From Paenibacillus sp. NEAU-GSW1 (lineage in GTDB: Bacteria; Bacillota; Bacilli; Paenibacillales; Paenibacillaceae): a DNA stretch of 64,000 bases. How positions within the stretch are numbered: the first letter of the stretch is position 1; each line of letters begins with the position of its first letter. The notes below the pieces were generated by a model. The model worked only from the letters and a program-made list of their open reading frames with translations, ran no database searches and was not told the DNA's origin. The translations under genes and the position numbers were made by a program. The stretch covers positions 18,043-82,042 of the forward strand of contig NZ_WOVL01000025.1 in the NCBI RefSeq assembly GCF_009737085.1, given 5' to 3'. This document shows, piece after piece, positions 35,010-45,011 of this stretch.

Positions 35010-36840
35010 ACTCTGCTCCCCTTTCGGCTGCAATTCGTTTCAGTTCGCCAGCCATCAGTTCCGTTTCAAGCTTGGCATCTCGCAATTGTCTCGCCAGCTC
35101 TTCTCCGTTAGTAGCCGATCGCTCCAGCTTGGTCAGCTGCTGTTCCATCTCAGCAGTATAGCTGTCCAATCGCTTGTCGAACTGCTCGACTGCCAACCTG
35201 TGAATTCGATTAATACAGTCCGTTACATAACCGAGCGTTTCTTCCGCAAAACGAATCTCAACTAGTTCCAGCTGTTCTCGTATAGCTGCCGTTAACTTCG
35301 GCTTCTGGGCTTTATAATCACGATCCCTTATCGTTTTTTGCACCAGCGGCAATCCGCTTAATGTAATGATGGGAACGACGATTGGACCGCCAAGCAAGAC
35401 GGCTAACGCACTGACGCCGCCTACGATAAGCCCTGATTTCACCATAGGGTCAGTGCGTTTCTCCACAGTGACATCCGCATCTACCCTGACGTCAGACAAA
35501 TCGATCGTTACCGGACGAAGCCGAATATCGCCCCCAAACGATTGGGATAGGCCAATCGACAATTGATCGGCGAGCTTGCCTAACAGCTCGTCTATTCGAT
35601 AGCCGTACTGCTCAATCCAGCCCTTCAACCGGCGCTTGACGGTAAGCGGCACATCCACAGACACGAATTTAGCCAGATCCCCGCCCTGATAGGATTCCGT
35701 CATTTCCATCAAATCTTCAGTCATGCTTTCGAACATATAAAGAATCGATTTACTAACCATCTGTTTAAGCTCGATTCGGCGGTCCTCAACATAACCTTGA
35801 AGCAGTTGCTGCCGCTCGGTCCAACCGTTTCTCCAGCGGCGAAGCTCTTCGAGCTCAGCCTGAAGCTCGTCGCGATTGAAGAGCGCGGCTTTACTCCTCG
35901 CCTCCAATACATCAATGACATCATGCAGCAAACGCTCTGCGCTTCTGCAACTGCTCTTCCACCGGAGATCGGCTGCGCTCCCTTTCTCGGAAAGCCGCTG
36001 AATTTCTTTTACAAGCAATGCCATTCCGCTCGATTCCCATAATGCATCGTTATCGTCCATGCGCGCTTCGAAGCCTTCTAAAGCAGACACGAGCAGCGGC
36101 TCTGCCTGTGCAAAAGAAGGGATAGATTGCAGTCTCTTCCTCGCCGCGCTTAGCGCTTCGACCTCCGCTCCGTCCGTCAAATCTGCAAAATTGAGAACGA
36201 ACACGATACGGTCGAGCCCCGCCTTTAGCAGCGTTTCTTCCAAAAATTCGCGTTCGGTTGCTCTAACAGGCTGAAGCGCATGAAGAACGACAATGACAAC
36301 GTCAGCTCTCGGAATATACTGATAGGTAACATCAGAGCGCATCTCATTCAAATCATTTAGTCCCGGCGTGTCGACGATGACAGTTCCCTGTTCGATTCCG
36401 CGCATCGGCATGTGCAATTCGATTCCCGAGATACCCGCTGTCGAACCGCTGCTGTCGTCCCCGTCAGCAGACCAATGCTGAAGCGATTGTTCTGTTGCCT
36501 CGATGGATTGAACCGTTCCGTCTTCGTAGTGAATCTCAGCCCGACGCGCTTCTTCCGTATTCGAAACCATCCAATGAATTTGAGCCGTTGTCGGCGTAAC
36601 GTCCATTGGCAGCAACCGTTCGCCAACTAATGCATTAACAAGCGTAGACTTGCCATTATTGAACTCCCCGACGACAACGATACGCAAAGATTGCCACTCC
36701 AGCTCAGCCTTCAAACGTTCTGCCGCTTTCGCATTGCCGCTTAACTCATGCTTTGCGCATATTTGCTGAAGCCTTATCAACCATTCTTGCAGCTCTAATG
36801 GATGTGTGGAAAAGCTTTCGTTATCATTAACGTTTAGCAT
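34996..36840 (-). CDS. Dynamin-like GTPase C
   Basis: 614 residues. Dynamin-family GTPase: P-loop GEFNNGKS at 58-65, G2 threonine in TPTTAQIHW, G3 VDTPGLNDL (~158) and G4-like FVLNFADLTD. A long helical stalk follows, and a hydrophobic segment SGLIVGGVSALAVLLGGPIV (~460-495) that could insert into membrane like the paddle of bacterial dynamins. C-terminal helices close the stalk. Third of three dynamin genes; starts 7 nt inside the end of the previous one. Bacterial dynamins remodel or protect the cell membrane. Confidence 0.88.
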   Translation of the reverse strand: MLNVNDNESFSTHPLELQEWLIRLQQICAKHELSGNAKAAERLKAELEWQSLRIVVVGEFNNGKSTLVNALVGERLLPMDVTPTTAQIHWMVSNTEEARRAEIHYEDGTVQSIEATEQSLQHWSADGDDSSGSTAGISGIELHMPMRGIEQGTVIVDTPGLNDLNEMRSDVTYQYIPRADVVIVVLHALQPVRATEREFLEETLLKAGLDRIVFVLNFADLTDGAEVEALSAARKRLQSIPSFAQAEPLLVSALEGFEARMDDNDALWESSGMALLVKEIQRLSEKGSAADLRWKSSCRSAERLLHDVIDVLEARSKAALFNRDELQAELEELRRWRNGWTERQQLLQGYVEDRRIELKQMVSKSILYMFESMTEDLMEMTESYQGGDLAKFVSVDVPLTVKRRLKGWIEQYGYRIDELLGKLADQLSIGLSQSFGGDIRLRPVTIDLSDVRVDADVTVEKRTDPMVKSGLIVGGVSALAVLLGGPIVVPIITLSGLPLVQKTIRDRDYKAQKPKLTAAIREQLELVEIRFAEETLGYVTDCINRIHRLAVEQFDKRLDSYTAEMEQQLTKLERSATNGEELARQLRDAKLETELMAGELKRIAAERGAEYERV

Positions 36841-38786
36841 GGTTGCTGCACCTCCTCATTGAGCACTTGCAGCCGAACGGCAATATTCTTCAACGCCTGC
36901 TCCTGCATTTCCAGCTCTTCCAGCTTTCGCTTTGTTTCCTCTTCGCTCAATTGAAAATTGCGGACAACGCTGTCCAGCTGCTTGCGGCTGTCGTCTGTGC
37001 TATGCTCGATTCCCTGCTCATAGCCGTCCGTTAATTTCTGCGTTCGATTCGTCCAGTATTTCTCAAGCTGCTTGCACTTGTCTGAAATAGGCTTATTGTA
37101 GCGATTATCTACTTCTTCCTTCAATTGCTCATAAGGAGAAGGTTTGCTGCTGCCGAACAGCCATCCAAATAAACGGGCGGCCCCCTCTACAATTGCCCCT
37201 GCAATTCCTATTCCGATCCCTGTTACCCCGCGCAGAAAACCGCCCCTATCAAGCAGTTCATCCGCCTTGTCAATCATCATATTGGCCAGAGGAGAATGGA
37301 AGCCTGATAACGGTACGTTATCCATTCCATTGCTATAATCGTTAGAATCAGTACCGGCGCTAAACTCGCTGCCCAGCATTCCGCCAAGCAAGCTTTCATA
37401 GCGGCCGAGCTCCGCCTGCATGTCCTTGTTCGCGCGAATAATCGCTTGTTCTTCATAGGACCGCATTCGCTTCTCCAGCTCGGTCTGCAGCTCCTTCTCC
37501 CGGACTGCCGTTTTCTTTTCAATCGTCTCTTTCGTTAACGCAGTATTGCTATGATGCCTATATACTCGTTCCATCTCTTCTGATGCAAAGGAAGCGACTG
37601 CTTTCAGCTCACCCTTATACCATTGCTGCAGCTCAACCCCGTCCGCGCTCAGCCGGTTTCTCATCGCCGCAATCGCTTGAATGCCTTGACTGCGCGTTCG
37701 TTCCAGCTGCTCGCGAAGCCCGCCTATTGATTGCTGCGCGTCTGTCATCCGATTCAACAGCGTCCGTCTTTCAAATTCGATGTGATACCGAATCATATCG
37801 TTAATAATCCGTATTCCTCTGCTGATCGGCTTGCCTAGCTTTGCCGCGCCGCGATCAACCGCCAAAAAGCGTTGAAGCCCTTCTTCAAGCTCGCGGAATC
37901 CCGTCTCCTCTTGCTTGAGAAGAGGCGTGCGCATCGTCGGCATGCCTAGTCCTCCGGGATACTGCTGATTCAGCAGCTCATGCCTGGAAGATACGAGAAA
38001 TACATGCTCTGTTTGCATAATATCATTAACCTCATTGCGCACTCGCTCTAACACTCTTATTCTGTCGCTGTCCGTCCGCAGCATATCCTTGAACGTTACG
38101 ACGAAGAAGATTTTGCTAATATCCGCATCTTTAATCCGGTACAAGAACGATTTCTCCGATTGAGTCAACGGCCTCATTCCGTGAATAACAAAAATCGCCG
38201 CATCGCTGCTCGGAATGTAATGGTTTGTAATCGCCTCTCTGGCGGCATCCATATCATTCGTACCGGGACTGTCGATGAGAATAACGCCGTCGCTGCCTAA
38301 TGAAGTCGGCATTTGTACGTCCGCGTAAGCGATGCTGGCGATGCGCTCCGCCTCTCGTCTGGCTCGCAGCCGATCCTCTTCGTTGTCATCGGGAATATCA
38401 GGGGCAATTAATTGACGGAATGCCTCTTTCGACAATCGTTCTTCGCCGCCATCGCGCTTAATAATCCGAATATTTTGCTCAGTTCCGTACGCAATTCGGG
38501 TCAATAAGGCGGTACAAGGCGTAATCGCAGTCGGCAGCACATCCGTACCGAGAAGCGCATTAATGAACGTAGATTTTCCGCTGCTGAATTCGCCGACAAC
38601 CATAACCTCGAATTGATCGTCCTTCATTCTTTTCACGGCTGCGGATAAATCCTCCGCTTTGCGATTGAATTGCAATCGAATTGCCGCTGCTTCAAGCTCC
38701 TCCAGCAAATCGACTGCCTGCTGACGCCTTTGGTTATATAGGTCGATAGTGCGCTGTTTGCTCGTGCCCGCTTCTTTCAAGTTCAT
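36834..38786 (-). CDS. Dynamin-like GTPase B
   Basis: 650 residues from ATG at 38786 (MNLKEAGTSKQ), with GGAGGAG upstream. P-loop GEFSSGKS at 65-72, TPCTALLTRIAYG (G2), LIDSPGTNDMDA (G3) and FVVTFKDML (G4-like). The stalk is a long coiled-coil-like region; near residues 530-570 is a Gly-rich hydrophobic stretch (GVTGIGIGIAGAIVEGAARL) fit for membrane contact. The C-terminus returns as coiled coil (EETKRKLEELEMQEQ). It begins six bases after gene A, clearly the same operon. Confidence 0.88.
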   Translation of the reverse strand: MNLKEAGTSKQRTIDLYNQRRQQAVDLLEELEAAAIRLQFNRKAEDLSAAVKRMKDDQFEVMVVGEFSSGKSTFINALLGTDVLPTAITPCTALLTRIAYGTEQNIRIIKRDGGEERLSKEAFRQLIAPDIPDDNEEDRLRARREAERIASIAYADVQMPTSLGSDGVILIDSPGTNDMDAAREAITNHYIPSSDAAIFVIHGMRPLTQSEKSFLYRIKDADISKIFFVVTFKDMLRTDSDRIRVLERVRNEVNDIMQTEHVFLVSSRHELLNQQYPGGLGMPTMRTPLLKQEETGFRELEEGLQRFLAVDRGAAKLGKPISRGIRIINDMIRYHIEFERRTLLNRMTDAQQSIGGLREQLERTRSQGIQAIAAMRNRLSADGVELQQWYKGELKAVASFASEEMERVYRHHSNTALTKETIEKKTAVREKELQTELEKRMRSYEEQAIIRANKDMQAELGRYESLLGGMLGSEFSAGTDSNDYSNGMDNVPLSGFHSPLANMMIDKADELLDRGGFLRGVTGIGIGIAGAIVEGAARLFGWLFGSSKPSPYEQLKEEVDNRYNKPISDKCKQLEKYWTNRTQKLTDGYEQGIEHSTDDSRKQLDSVVRNFQLSEEETKRKLEELEMQEQALKNIAVRLQVLNEEVQQPC

Positions 38787-38791
38787 GAAGT

Positions 38792-41050
38792 CTACTCCTC
38801 CAGTTGCGTATACTGAACATATTTGTCGCTGCCGCTGATCCATTCGTTCTTCCCGATCTGCAGCCATCCGTTCATTTCGCCAATAATATCGACACGTTCC
38901 TCCTGCTGCAATGTACGGACGACCTCTCCTTGAGTAGAATACGTCGTTCGTACGTTCAATTCCGCCGCTTTAACGACAGCGTATCCGATAACTCCATCGT
39001 CCGCTTGCTGCTGCCCATCGTTCTCGCTTGCCGGTTCGTCCATCGAGCTTTCCACAAATACAGATTCGAACCATTCCGACACTTGCGACACCGCATGATC
39101 AAATTTCAACTGGGCTTGTTCGCGGTCGTTTGTGAATGTGACGAATAGAAACACGGCTGCTGAAAGGAGAAGAACGAGACGGAGCTTGCCGAACCAATAA
39201 ATCGGCCGCCGGATTTGAATGTCAATCTCTTCAGGCATATCGCGGTCGCGCTGGAGCGCATCTCTTGCGATCGCTTTCCATTCCGCTGGTACAGCGCGCT
39301 GAACCGTGTTCGGATCAAATGCATCGGGATCCTTCTTCTTTAACCGTCCCCTGATACGCTCTGCCAAGTCTGCATATACATCCATTTGCCGCAGCTCAAG
39401 CAGCGCTTCATATGCTGCGGCTGCTCCGGCCGTATGTGTCTCCGCTTCTTTCAGTTCCGATAAATGCTCGCCCAATGTCAATTGGAATCTTCGAATTGGT
39501 AAAAAGCGATCCAGAAGCCGGAGATCTCCAGCAACTGCCTTATCCGTTTTCTCAACCTTTTTGCGATATTCGAATGTCGCAGCAATTGCTCCATTTAGAA
39601 GCTGCTCATACTTTTGCTCCAGCATGCTGTCCAATTTTGAAGCCTGCTCCTCGAAATCCATTGCAAGCACTTCAAGAGCCGTCGATAAATCCGCTCTTGA
39701 TGAGAGGTATTTCCCATAATGCGTCTCAACGGATTCCCATAACAGTCGAACGCTTTTTACGGCCCTTTTGCGAGCAAACAACGCTTTCACCCGGCCAGCC
39801 CCGTATCCCATAACTTCCCGATGCTTGGCAAGCGCTTGGCGGCGTTTCTCCAGCAGCGCCTTCTCATTGGCTGCGAGCTTCTGTCGCTGACGCGTTACTT
39901 CACCCGACCCCGCAGCCAATCTATTTAATGCAGCATTATAAGACTCTTTAGCTGTCATCCATTGCATCCATTGCTTCACGAACGAATCTTTAGGTCTCGT
40001 CAGAAACTCATCCAACTGGCTTGCGCTGTCATTGATTTCAATCAGCTTTTCGATTAGAAGCGTTTGCGACTGATCCAGACCGCTCAATTGCTTCTCTCCA
40101 TCTACCGTGAGCCTTAATATACATGAACGAATGCCGTATGCTTCCATCTGTTGTTCAAGCTGCACTTTAAGTTGATTCGTAAGCTCTGCCATTCTTTCCA
40201 GTCTCTTAGTGAGGACTGATGCGCGGCTTTCACGGTGATCTTCCGCCAATCGTTCCAGCAGCAGACCAAATCGGCTTAATTCCCACCAATGCGCTGAATC
40301 TTCGCTATCTGCAGCTTGAAGCGCGTCCAAAGAAGATACGCCGATCATTCCGCGAACATATTCGGATAATTTTCTTTCCTCCGCCCGTGCATACTTGACC
40401 GGATCCAACGGTTCAGAAGAGTACTCCTCCGCCTTATCAATGCCATTAATAATGCCGAGCGGCATGATGGAAGTCTGTTCGCAAAGCGACTGAATCGACT
40501 GCCGTTCGGTTTCCTTGCCGACAAGTCCGAACATGAACAGCCACATCGCGTCATCTAATCGCTCCAGTACCCGTTTGGAGCGAGCGGTATGCAGCTCATT
40601 GCCTGCATTAAATCCCGGCGTATCGACTAACGTCATCGTTTGCAGCCGCTCATTCGGCAATTGGAGCTCGATATAATCGAAAGTGCTGCGGAGATCGTTT
40701 CCTTCGTCACCCTCAGCTGTTAACACGTCTAGTATAGATAGCGGATATTCTGCAGCTTTGCCTTCATTGTCATAGGCTACAACCTTCTCCTGCTCGCCAT
40801 ATTTAATGAACGTTACAACAGCAGTCGTAGGAAGAATATCTGTCTTTAAAATCTCAGTTCCAAGCAACGCATTAATAAACGTTGACTTTCCTGCGCTGAA
40901 CTCGCCCATTACTCCGATGATCGGAACATCTTTAGCATCTGAAGCCAGAGTCCGCCATTCTGCTGTATGAATGAAAGACGACAACTCTAGCAGCACATCT
41001 TCCGATACAGCCGATATCACTTTGTATAAATCGTCTTGCTTCACCATCAT
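38792..41050 (-). CDS. Dynamin-like GTPase A with TM segment and SH3b domain
   Basis: 752 residues. P-loop GEFSAGKS at 49-56, LPTTAVVTFIKYG (G2), TLVDTPGFNAGNE (G3), GIINGIDKAEEY (G4 with Asp). Long helical stalk (residues ~270-610). A single membrane span LVLLLSAAVFLFVTFTN near 625-645, then a bacterial SH3 domain at the end (VVKAAELNVRTTYSTQGEVV, NGWLQIGKNEWIS). With this topology the SH3b would lie across the membrane and could touch the cell wall, an unusual fusion for a dynamin. First gene of the three-dynamin operon. Confidence 0.88.
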   Translation of the reverse strand: MMVKQDDLYKVISAVSEDVLLELSSFIHTAEWRTLASDAKDVPIIGVMGEFSAGKSTFINALLGTEILKTDILPTTAVVTFIKYGEQEKVVAYDNEGKAAEYPLSILDVLTAEGDEGNDLRSTFDYIELQLPNERLQTMTLVDTPGFNAGNELHTARSKRVLERLDDAMWLFMFGLVGKETERQSIQSLCEQTSIMPLGIINGIDKAEEYSSEPLDPVKYARAEERKLSEYVRGMIGVSSLDALQAADSEDSAHWWELSRFGLLLERLAEDHRESRASVLTKRLERMAELTNQLKVQLEQQMEAYGIRSCILRLTVDGEKQLSGLDQSQTLLIEKLIEINDSASQLDEFLTRPKDSFVKQWMQWMTAKESYNAALNRLAAGSGEVTRQRQKLAANEKALLEKRRQALAKHREVMGYGAGRVKALFARKRAVKSVRLLWESVETHYGKYLSSRADLSTALEVLAMDFEEQASKLDSMLEQKYEQLLNGAIAATFEYRKKVEKTDKAVAGDLRLLDRFLPIRRFQLTLGEHLSELKEAETHTAGAAAAYEALLELRQMDVYADLAERIRGRLKKKDPDAFDPNTVQRAVPAEWKAIARDALQRDRDMPEEIDIQIRRPIYWFGKLRLVLLLSAAVFLFVTFTNDREQAQLKFDHAVSQVSEWFESVFVESSMDEPASENDGQQQADDGVIGYAVVKAAELNVRTTYSTQGEVVRTLQQEERVDIIGEMNGWLQIGKNEWISGSDKYVQYTQLEE

Positions 41051-41173
41051 GATGTCACCCTATAGTTCAAATGTCATAGTTCTTCATTTCAAATATATCC
41101 CATATTAACTTCGTATGTAAACGAGAGAATCATATAAAAACCCAATCTATACCTTATGAGCCCCTTGCACGCA

Positions 41174-41213
41174 GAAAAAAAGCTCGCAAACGTTCATAGA
41201 ACGTATGCGAGCT
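41174..41213 (-). terminator. Terminator after the RCC1-repeat gene
   Basis: 15-bp stem (AGCTCGCA...CGTTC / GAACGT...GCGAGCT, one mismatch), 3-base loop, followed on the minus strand by TTTTTTT. Confidence 0.9.
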
Positions 41214-41231
41214 CCTTCGTTAACGATTGCA

Positions 41232-43820
41232 TTAAGGCTTAAATGGTATTCCAGTTCCCCAAATGACCGTACTTCCGTCTTTCTTTGTAACCAACGTACC
41301 TTTCGATAATGGGAAAATTTTATCGACATTCGTTATTTTGGATGGATAATAATAACCTCCGTAATCAATTATCGTTCCGTCCTTGCAATAGATTACGAAA
41401 TGCCCGTTTGCGCCTGTAATGGATATCGCATTTTTAATATTAGTCGGCGAATCGCAGTATACTCCCCAGCACTCAACTGTACCGTCATTTTTCAACACCA
41501 TTGTTTCCGAGCCTGTCGCTGCAATCGCCTTTACATTCGAAAGGCCTTTTGGCATTTTCTCTCGGTCGGAATCTCCCCATTCTACGACAGTACCGTCCTT
41601 TTTCAAGGCTACAGCATGATAAGTCCCCGCGCTAATGGCTTCGACGTTTACCGCATTTGCCGGTACTTTCTTAACCTCTGGAGGGTAAGTTCCCCATACC
41701 TTTACTTCTCCATCCTTTGTTAATACCATCGAAAAATCATTTCCGGCGACGATATCCTTAACGGCTCCCAAACTGGACGGTATTTTGGCCTCAGGTCTAT
41801 ATGTTAAATCTCCATTGATGTGCATGCCATTGACCCCGCCCCAACCTACAGCCTTTCCCTGTGTCGTCAACGCTAATCCGTGACTATTGGAAACCGAATA
41901 CTTTGCAATGTTCTGTATATCGCCAGGAAGATTATACAAATAATCAGCATAGCCTTGAATCGTTATACGATTATCTTTGCCTACAATAAAGCGGACATTT
42001 TCGTTCACAAATAAATATTTTATCGCATTCAATTTCTTCAATGAAACGAGACTGCTATAATCATCGAGACCTAGTTTAACGGTATCGCCATTTTGGGTGA
42101 CGCCCATATTTCTTATTATTTGCTTTAGACCCGTATTTTCGTAGCGCTTGACCTCAATGCCAGTTCTCCAGTCATAAGCAATTGCGGTCCCATTGTCCAG
42201 CAACACCCATAATTCGGTGAAATATCCACTGCTTATGGAGGTAATTGCATTTTTACTATTTTGTAAAGCTGTAATTCTAGTCACATGATTGAATTCATCC
42301 CACAGCGTGATTGTATGGTCATCATGTAATACAGCCGAATATTCATCATCACTTGCAAGCGCAACTGCGGCAGGCATTTGTAGAGGCAGCGATTTCGCAT
42401 TGTACCCCCATGCAACGACCGTCCCGTCCTTTTTCAAAGCCAGATTAGGCCCTCCTGCCGCTATAGCAATGACATCCGTCAATTCTTTAGGAATATCCGT
42501 ATTCCCAAATTTCTTGTTGCCCCATCCAACAACCGTCCCTTGTGCAGTTAATGCCAGCGAATATTCATATCCGGCTGCAATTGCCTTAACATTGCGTAAA
42601 TCGGACGGTACATTGGATTGTCCATAATCATTGTTACCCCATGCAATGACGGTCCCGTCTTTTTTTAAAGCCAAAGCATGGTCATCCCTCGATATAGATA
42701 CCTCTGCTATGCCTGTTGCTGTTTTCGGGGCTTTAGCCAAACGAGGTTCATACGGCCAAAACTTCGCCCAACTTACGACTGTCCCGTCCTCCTTTACGGC
42801 TAAATAATCATTATCATTTGCAGAAAGAGAAGCAATGGATGTTGTTCCTTCTGCGGGGATGAATGGTACTGTGCTCATCATGTCTGGACGTACAACAGAG
42901 CCATCCTGGCTCATGCCAAGCAATCCATCCTCAGAATAACGCGACACTGCTGACAATTTGGTTGATTCAATGTGCGCAGCATATTTATCCTCTAACCATT
43001 TGACTACTGAACCGTCAGATCGAAGAAGATATATTTCATTTGCACCAGCGGAAACCGCCACAATGTCCTTGTAGGGCGCGACTTGCATCTTATCGGTTTT
43101 CATGCCGCTCCCCCAAGCTACTGCAGTGCCGTCTTTTCGCAAAGCAACCGATACGCTCCACCCAGCTGCGACATCGACGACATTCGTCAGCCCTTTCGGC
43201 ACGAGGGTATTTCCCATTTGATCCTTGCCCCATGCAACGACCGTTCCGTTTGATTTCAGAGCGAGCACATGATAAGGACCAGCTGAGACGTCGGATACAT
43301 TCGTTAATCCTTTCGGAATCTTGGTCTTTGCGTCCCCTCCGTCATCGGTATAATGATAAAAGGAAATTTTACCGGTCTTATGTACCATAAACAGAGTGCC
43401 GTTATTTGCTGATATGTTAACGACATCTTTAGCTTTAGCAGGATTTGTGCCTTTTAAGGAATCAGCAATATTATCTTCTTTTCCCCATTTAGCAACCGTT
43501 CCGTCTTTCTTTAACGCGAAGGCCACGTTTCCGGAAGATGTAACGGATATGACGTTACGCAGTTTATCTGGAGTTGACGGTTCTCCGGACAGCTTTGTTC
43601 CCCACACCGCTACTGAACCATTTTCCCGGACAAACATCTTATGACCATCTCTACTATAAATTCTTTTTTGGTTGGATCTCGCTTGTTCAATAGTTAGCGT
43701 TGTTGCCTTCTCAGCAGCGTCCGCAGTGGTTGCGGCTCCATAGGAGTAAATAACCGCTGTAACAATAAATGCTGCTAAAATCATTATTGCTGATCTCGTA
43801 TTCCATAAATTAATACGCAC
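41232..43820 (-). CDS. Secreted RCC1-repeat protein
   Basis: 862 residues from GTG at 43820 with AAGGAG 8 bases upstream. N-terminal signal peptide (AIMILAAFIVTAVIYSYGAA, cleavage probably after ADA). The rest is a run of about 14 RCC1-type repeats of ~50 residues with the pattern SLALTAQGTVVGWGNxxxGxTDIPKELTDVxAIAAG and LKKDGTVVAWG. Two seven-bladed beta-propellers would fit. The repeats near 560-640 are degenerate. RCC1 propellers bind proteins or chromatin in eukaryotes; extracellular bacterial ones are of unknown role. The DNA is more AT-rich than the dynamin operon. Confidence 0.88.
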   Translation of the reverse strand: MRINLWNTRSAIMILAAFIVTAVIYSYGAATTADAAEKATTLTIEQARSNQKRIYSRDGHKMFVRENGSVAVWGTKLSGEPSTPDKLRNVISVTSSGNVAFALKKDGTVAKWGKEDNIADSLKGTNPAKAKDVVNISANNGTLFMVHKTGKISFYHYTDDGGDAKTKIPKGLTNVSDVSAGPYHVLALKSNGTVVAWGKDQMGNTLVPKGLTNVVDVAAGWSVSVALRKDGTAVAWGSGMKTDKMQVAPYKDIVAVSAGANEIYLLRSDGSVVKWLEDKYAAHIESTKLSAVSRYSEDGLLGMSQDGSVVRPDMMSTVPFIPAEGTTSIASLSANDNDYLAVKEDGTVVSWAKFWPYEPRLAKAPKTATGIAEVSISRDDHALALKKDGTVIAWGNNDYGQSNVPSDLRNVKAIAAGYEYSLALTAQGTVVGWGNKKFGNTDIPKELTDVIAIAAGGPNLALKKDGTVVAWGYNAKSLPLQMPAAVALASDDEYSAVLHDDHTITLWDEFNHVTRITALQNSKNAITSISSGYFTELWVLLDNGTAIAYDWRTGIEVKRYENTGLKQIIRNMGVTQNGDTVKLGLDDYSSLVSLKKLNAIKYLFVNENVRFIVGKDNRITIQGYADYLYNLPGDIQNIAKYSVSNSHGLALTTQGKAVGWGGVNGMHINGDLTYRPEAKIPSSLGAVKDIVAGNDFSMVLTKDGEVKVWGTYPPEVKKVPANAVNVEAISAGTYHAVALKKDGTVVEWGDSDREKMPKGLSNVKAIAATGSETMVLKNDGTVECWGVYCDSPTNIKNAISITGANGHFVIYCKDGTIIDYGGYYYPSKITNVDKIFPLSKGTLVTKKDGSTVIWGTGIPFKP

Positions 43821-43928
43821 TATGCCAACTCCTTATATTAATAGGTCAACATATATTCTAGCGTTTGGAAAAGAGTCCATCAATAATTGTTATTTTCAAC
43901 ATTATGTATTCTTAACACAAATTGATCA

Positions 43929-44765
43929 CTAGCCTATCAGCTTCTTCTTCTGTACTTCAAACTCATCCTCGCTTATTATTCCTTCATCTTTTAGTTGAAC
44001 AAGCTTTCTAATTTCATCAGCAACAGACATATTGCCTTGATCATTATTGCTAATTATTGAAGTCTCTTTTCGCTTGTCCTCCTCATCGGCTTGTCTGATA
44101 AGAACTCCAATTAATTGATGACAATGATACGCTGTATTGTAACCGTCTTTATATTCCGGACTGTCCTTTGCATATGCGGAAAATTCAGAATCTAAAAAGG
44201 CAATCTTATGTACCGGGTTAGCTGCATCATTGACAATTACGTTCAATTCAATCTTCTTCACTTTTTCTTGGCTTGTCGTCGAGCCGGAAAGTCCTCCAAT
44301 TAAAGCCCCGACGCCGCCAGCAAGCAAACCGCCCAATAAGGCGCCGCCCAATTGGCTTCCCCTGTTCGTAGACGTAACGCTTATACCATCAGTCACAATC
44401 TCTGATTTTAAAATGTCTTGATAGCTGTATACTCTATCTTTGAATGAATGAAGGGATACGAATGAGATTTGCTTGTTCGTCTCATCGATTGACAATGTAA
44501 CATCTCCATTTGCTGATGTATATCTCTGAGAAGATTTGTAATTAGGAATGCGCTTTAACCTATCATCCGTCTCATGCCGCTTCTGTTCCATTTTTTCTTC
44601 TTCCATTTCTTTGTTTTTCTTATAGAAATACCACGAACCAATTCCAAATCCAAAAAACAGAACCCATGCTACAATTGGATAGTCCCCGCCACCGCCAGTT
44701 GCAAGAATGACAATAAAGAAAATAAATGCGATGATAGCTGTAATACCGCCTAGAACTACATACAT
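43929..44765 (-). CDS. SHOCT-domain membrane protein
   Basis: 278 residues, ATG with TTGGAGG upstream. Two hydrophobic spans at the N-terminus (GGITAIIAFIFFIVILATGG and YPIVAWVLFFGFGIGSWYFY), a charged linker (KNKEMEEEKMEQKRHE), a beta-rich domain, and a Gly-rich hydrophobic hairpin (GGALLGGLLAGGVGALIGGL). The last ~30 residues are a SHOCT domain (EIRKLVQLKDEGIISEDEFE). SHOCT domains are short C-terminal modules of membrane-linked proteins, of no firmly known function. Single gene. Confidence 0.8.
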   Translation of the reverse strand: MYVVLGGITAIIAFIFFIVILATGGGGDYPIVAWVLFFGFGIGSWYFYKKNKEMEEEKMEQKRHETDDRLKRIPNYKSSQRYTSANGDVTLSIDETNKQISFVSLHSFKDRVYSYQDILKSEIVTDGISVTSTNRGSQLGGALLGGLLAGGVGALIGGLSGSTTSQEKVKKIELNVIVNDAANPVHKIAFLDSEFSAYAKDSPEYKDGYNTAYHCHQLIGVLIRQADEEDKRKETSIISNNDQGNMSVADEIRKLVQLKDEGIISEDEFEVQKKKLIG

Positions 44766-44818
44766 GTTATGACCTCCAAGTTGTTGTTGTAAATTCCTTT
44801 TATAATAGCGTTTATAAT

Positions 44819-44841
44819 AAGGGTTTTCAATGAAAACCCTT
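44819..44841. repeat. Perfect 11-bp palindrome upstream of the SHOCT gene
   Basis: Arms AAGGGTTTTCA/TGAAAACCCTT around a single A, about 55 bases upstream of the SHOCT gene start. It could be an operator; no T-run longer than its own arms follows. Confidence 0.45.
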
Positions 44842-44937
44842 ATGTGTTAAACGTTTCCTGAGACCTATTGTCCATAATAAACATAGAGTACAGATTTCAA
44901 ATGCATCAAAACTCCAAGGTGGCATTAGCTCGAATAG

Positions 44938-44967
44938 AAAAAGCCGTTGGTTTCTCTCCCAACAGCT
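44938..44967 (-). terminator. Terminator after the GNAT gene of the putative TA pair
   Basis: On the minus strand GCTGTTGG / CCAACGGC (one G-U pair) followed by TTTTT, about 45 bases after the GNAT stop. Confidence 0.75.
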
Positions 44968-45011
44968 CAAATAGATTGTTTTTCAACTTTGTAATATTAC
45001 AAATAACTTCT

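Noticed and set aside
41232..43820. Periodic DNA repeats (recurring blocks such as GTCCCGTCCTTTTT) that could suggest a CRISPR-like array
   Set aside because: They are the codons of RCC1 repeats (KKDGTVVAWG) in one open frame; spacing is irregular and there are no cas genes.
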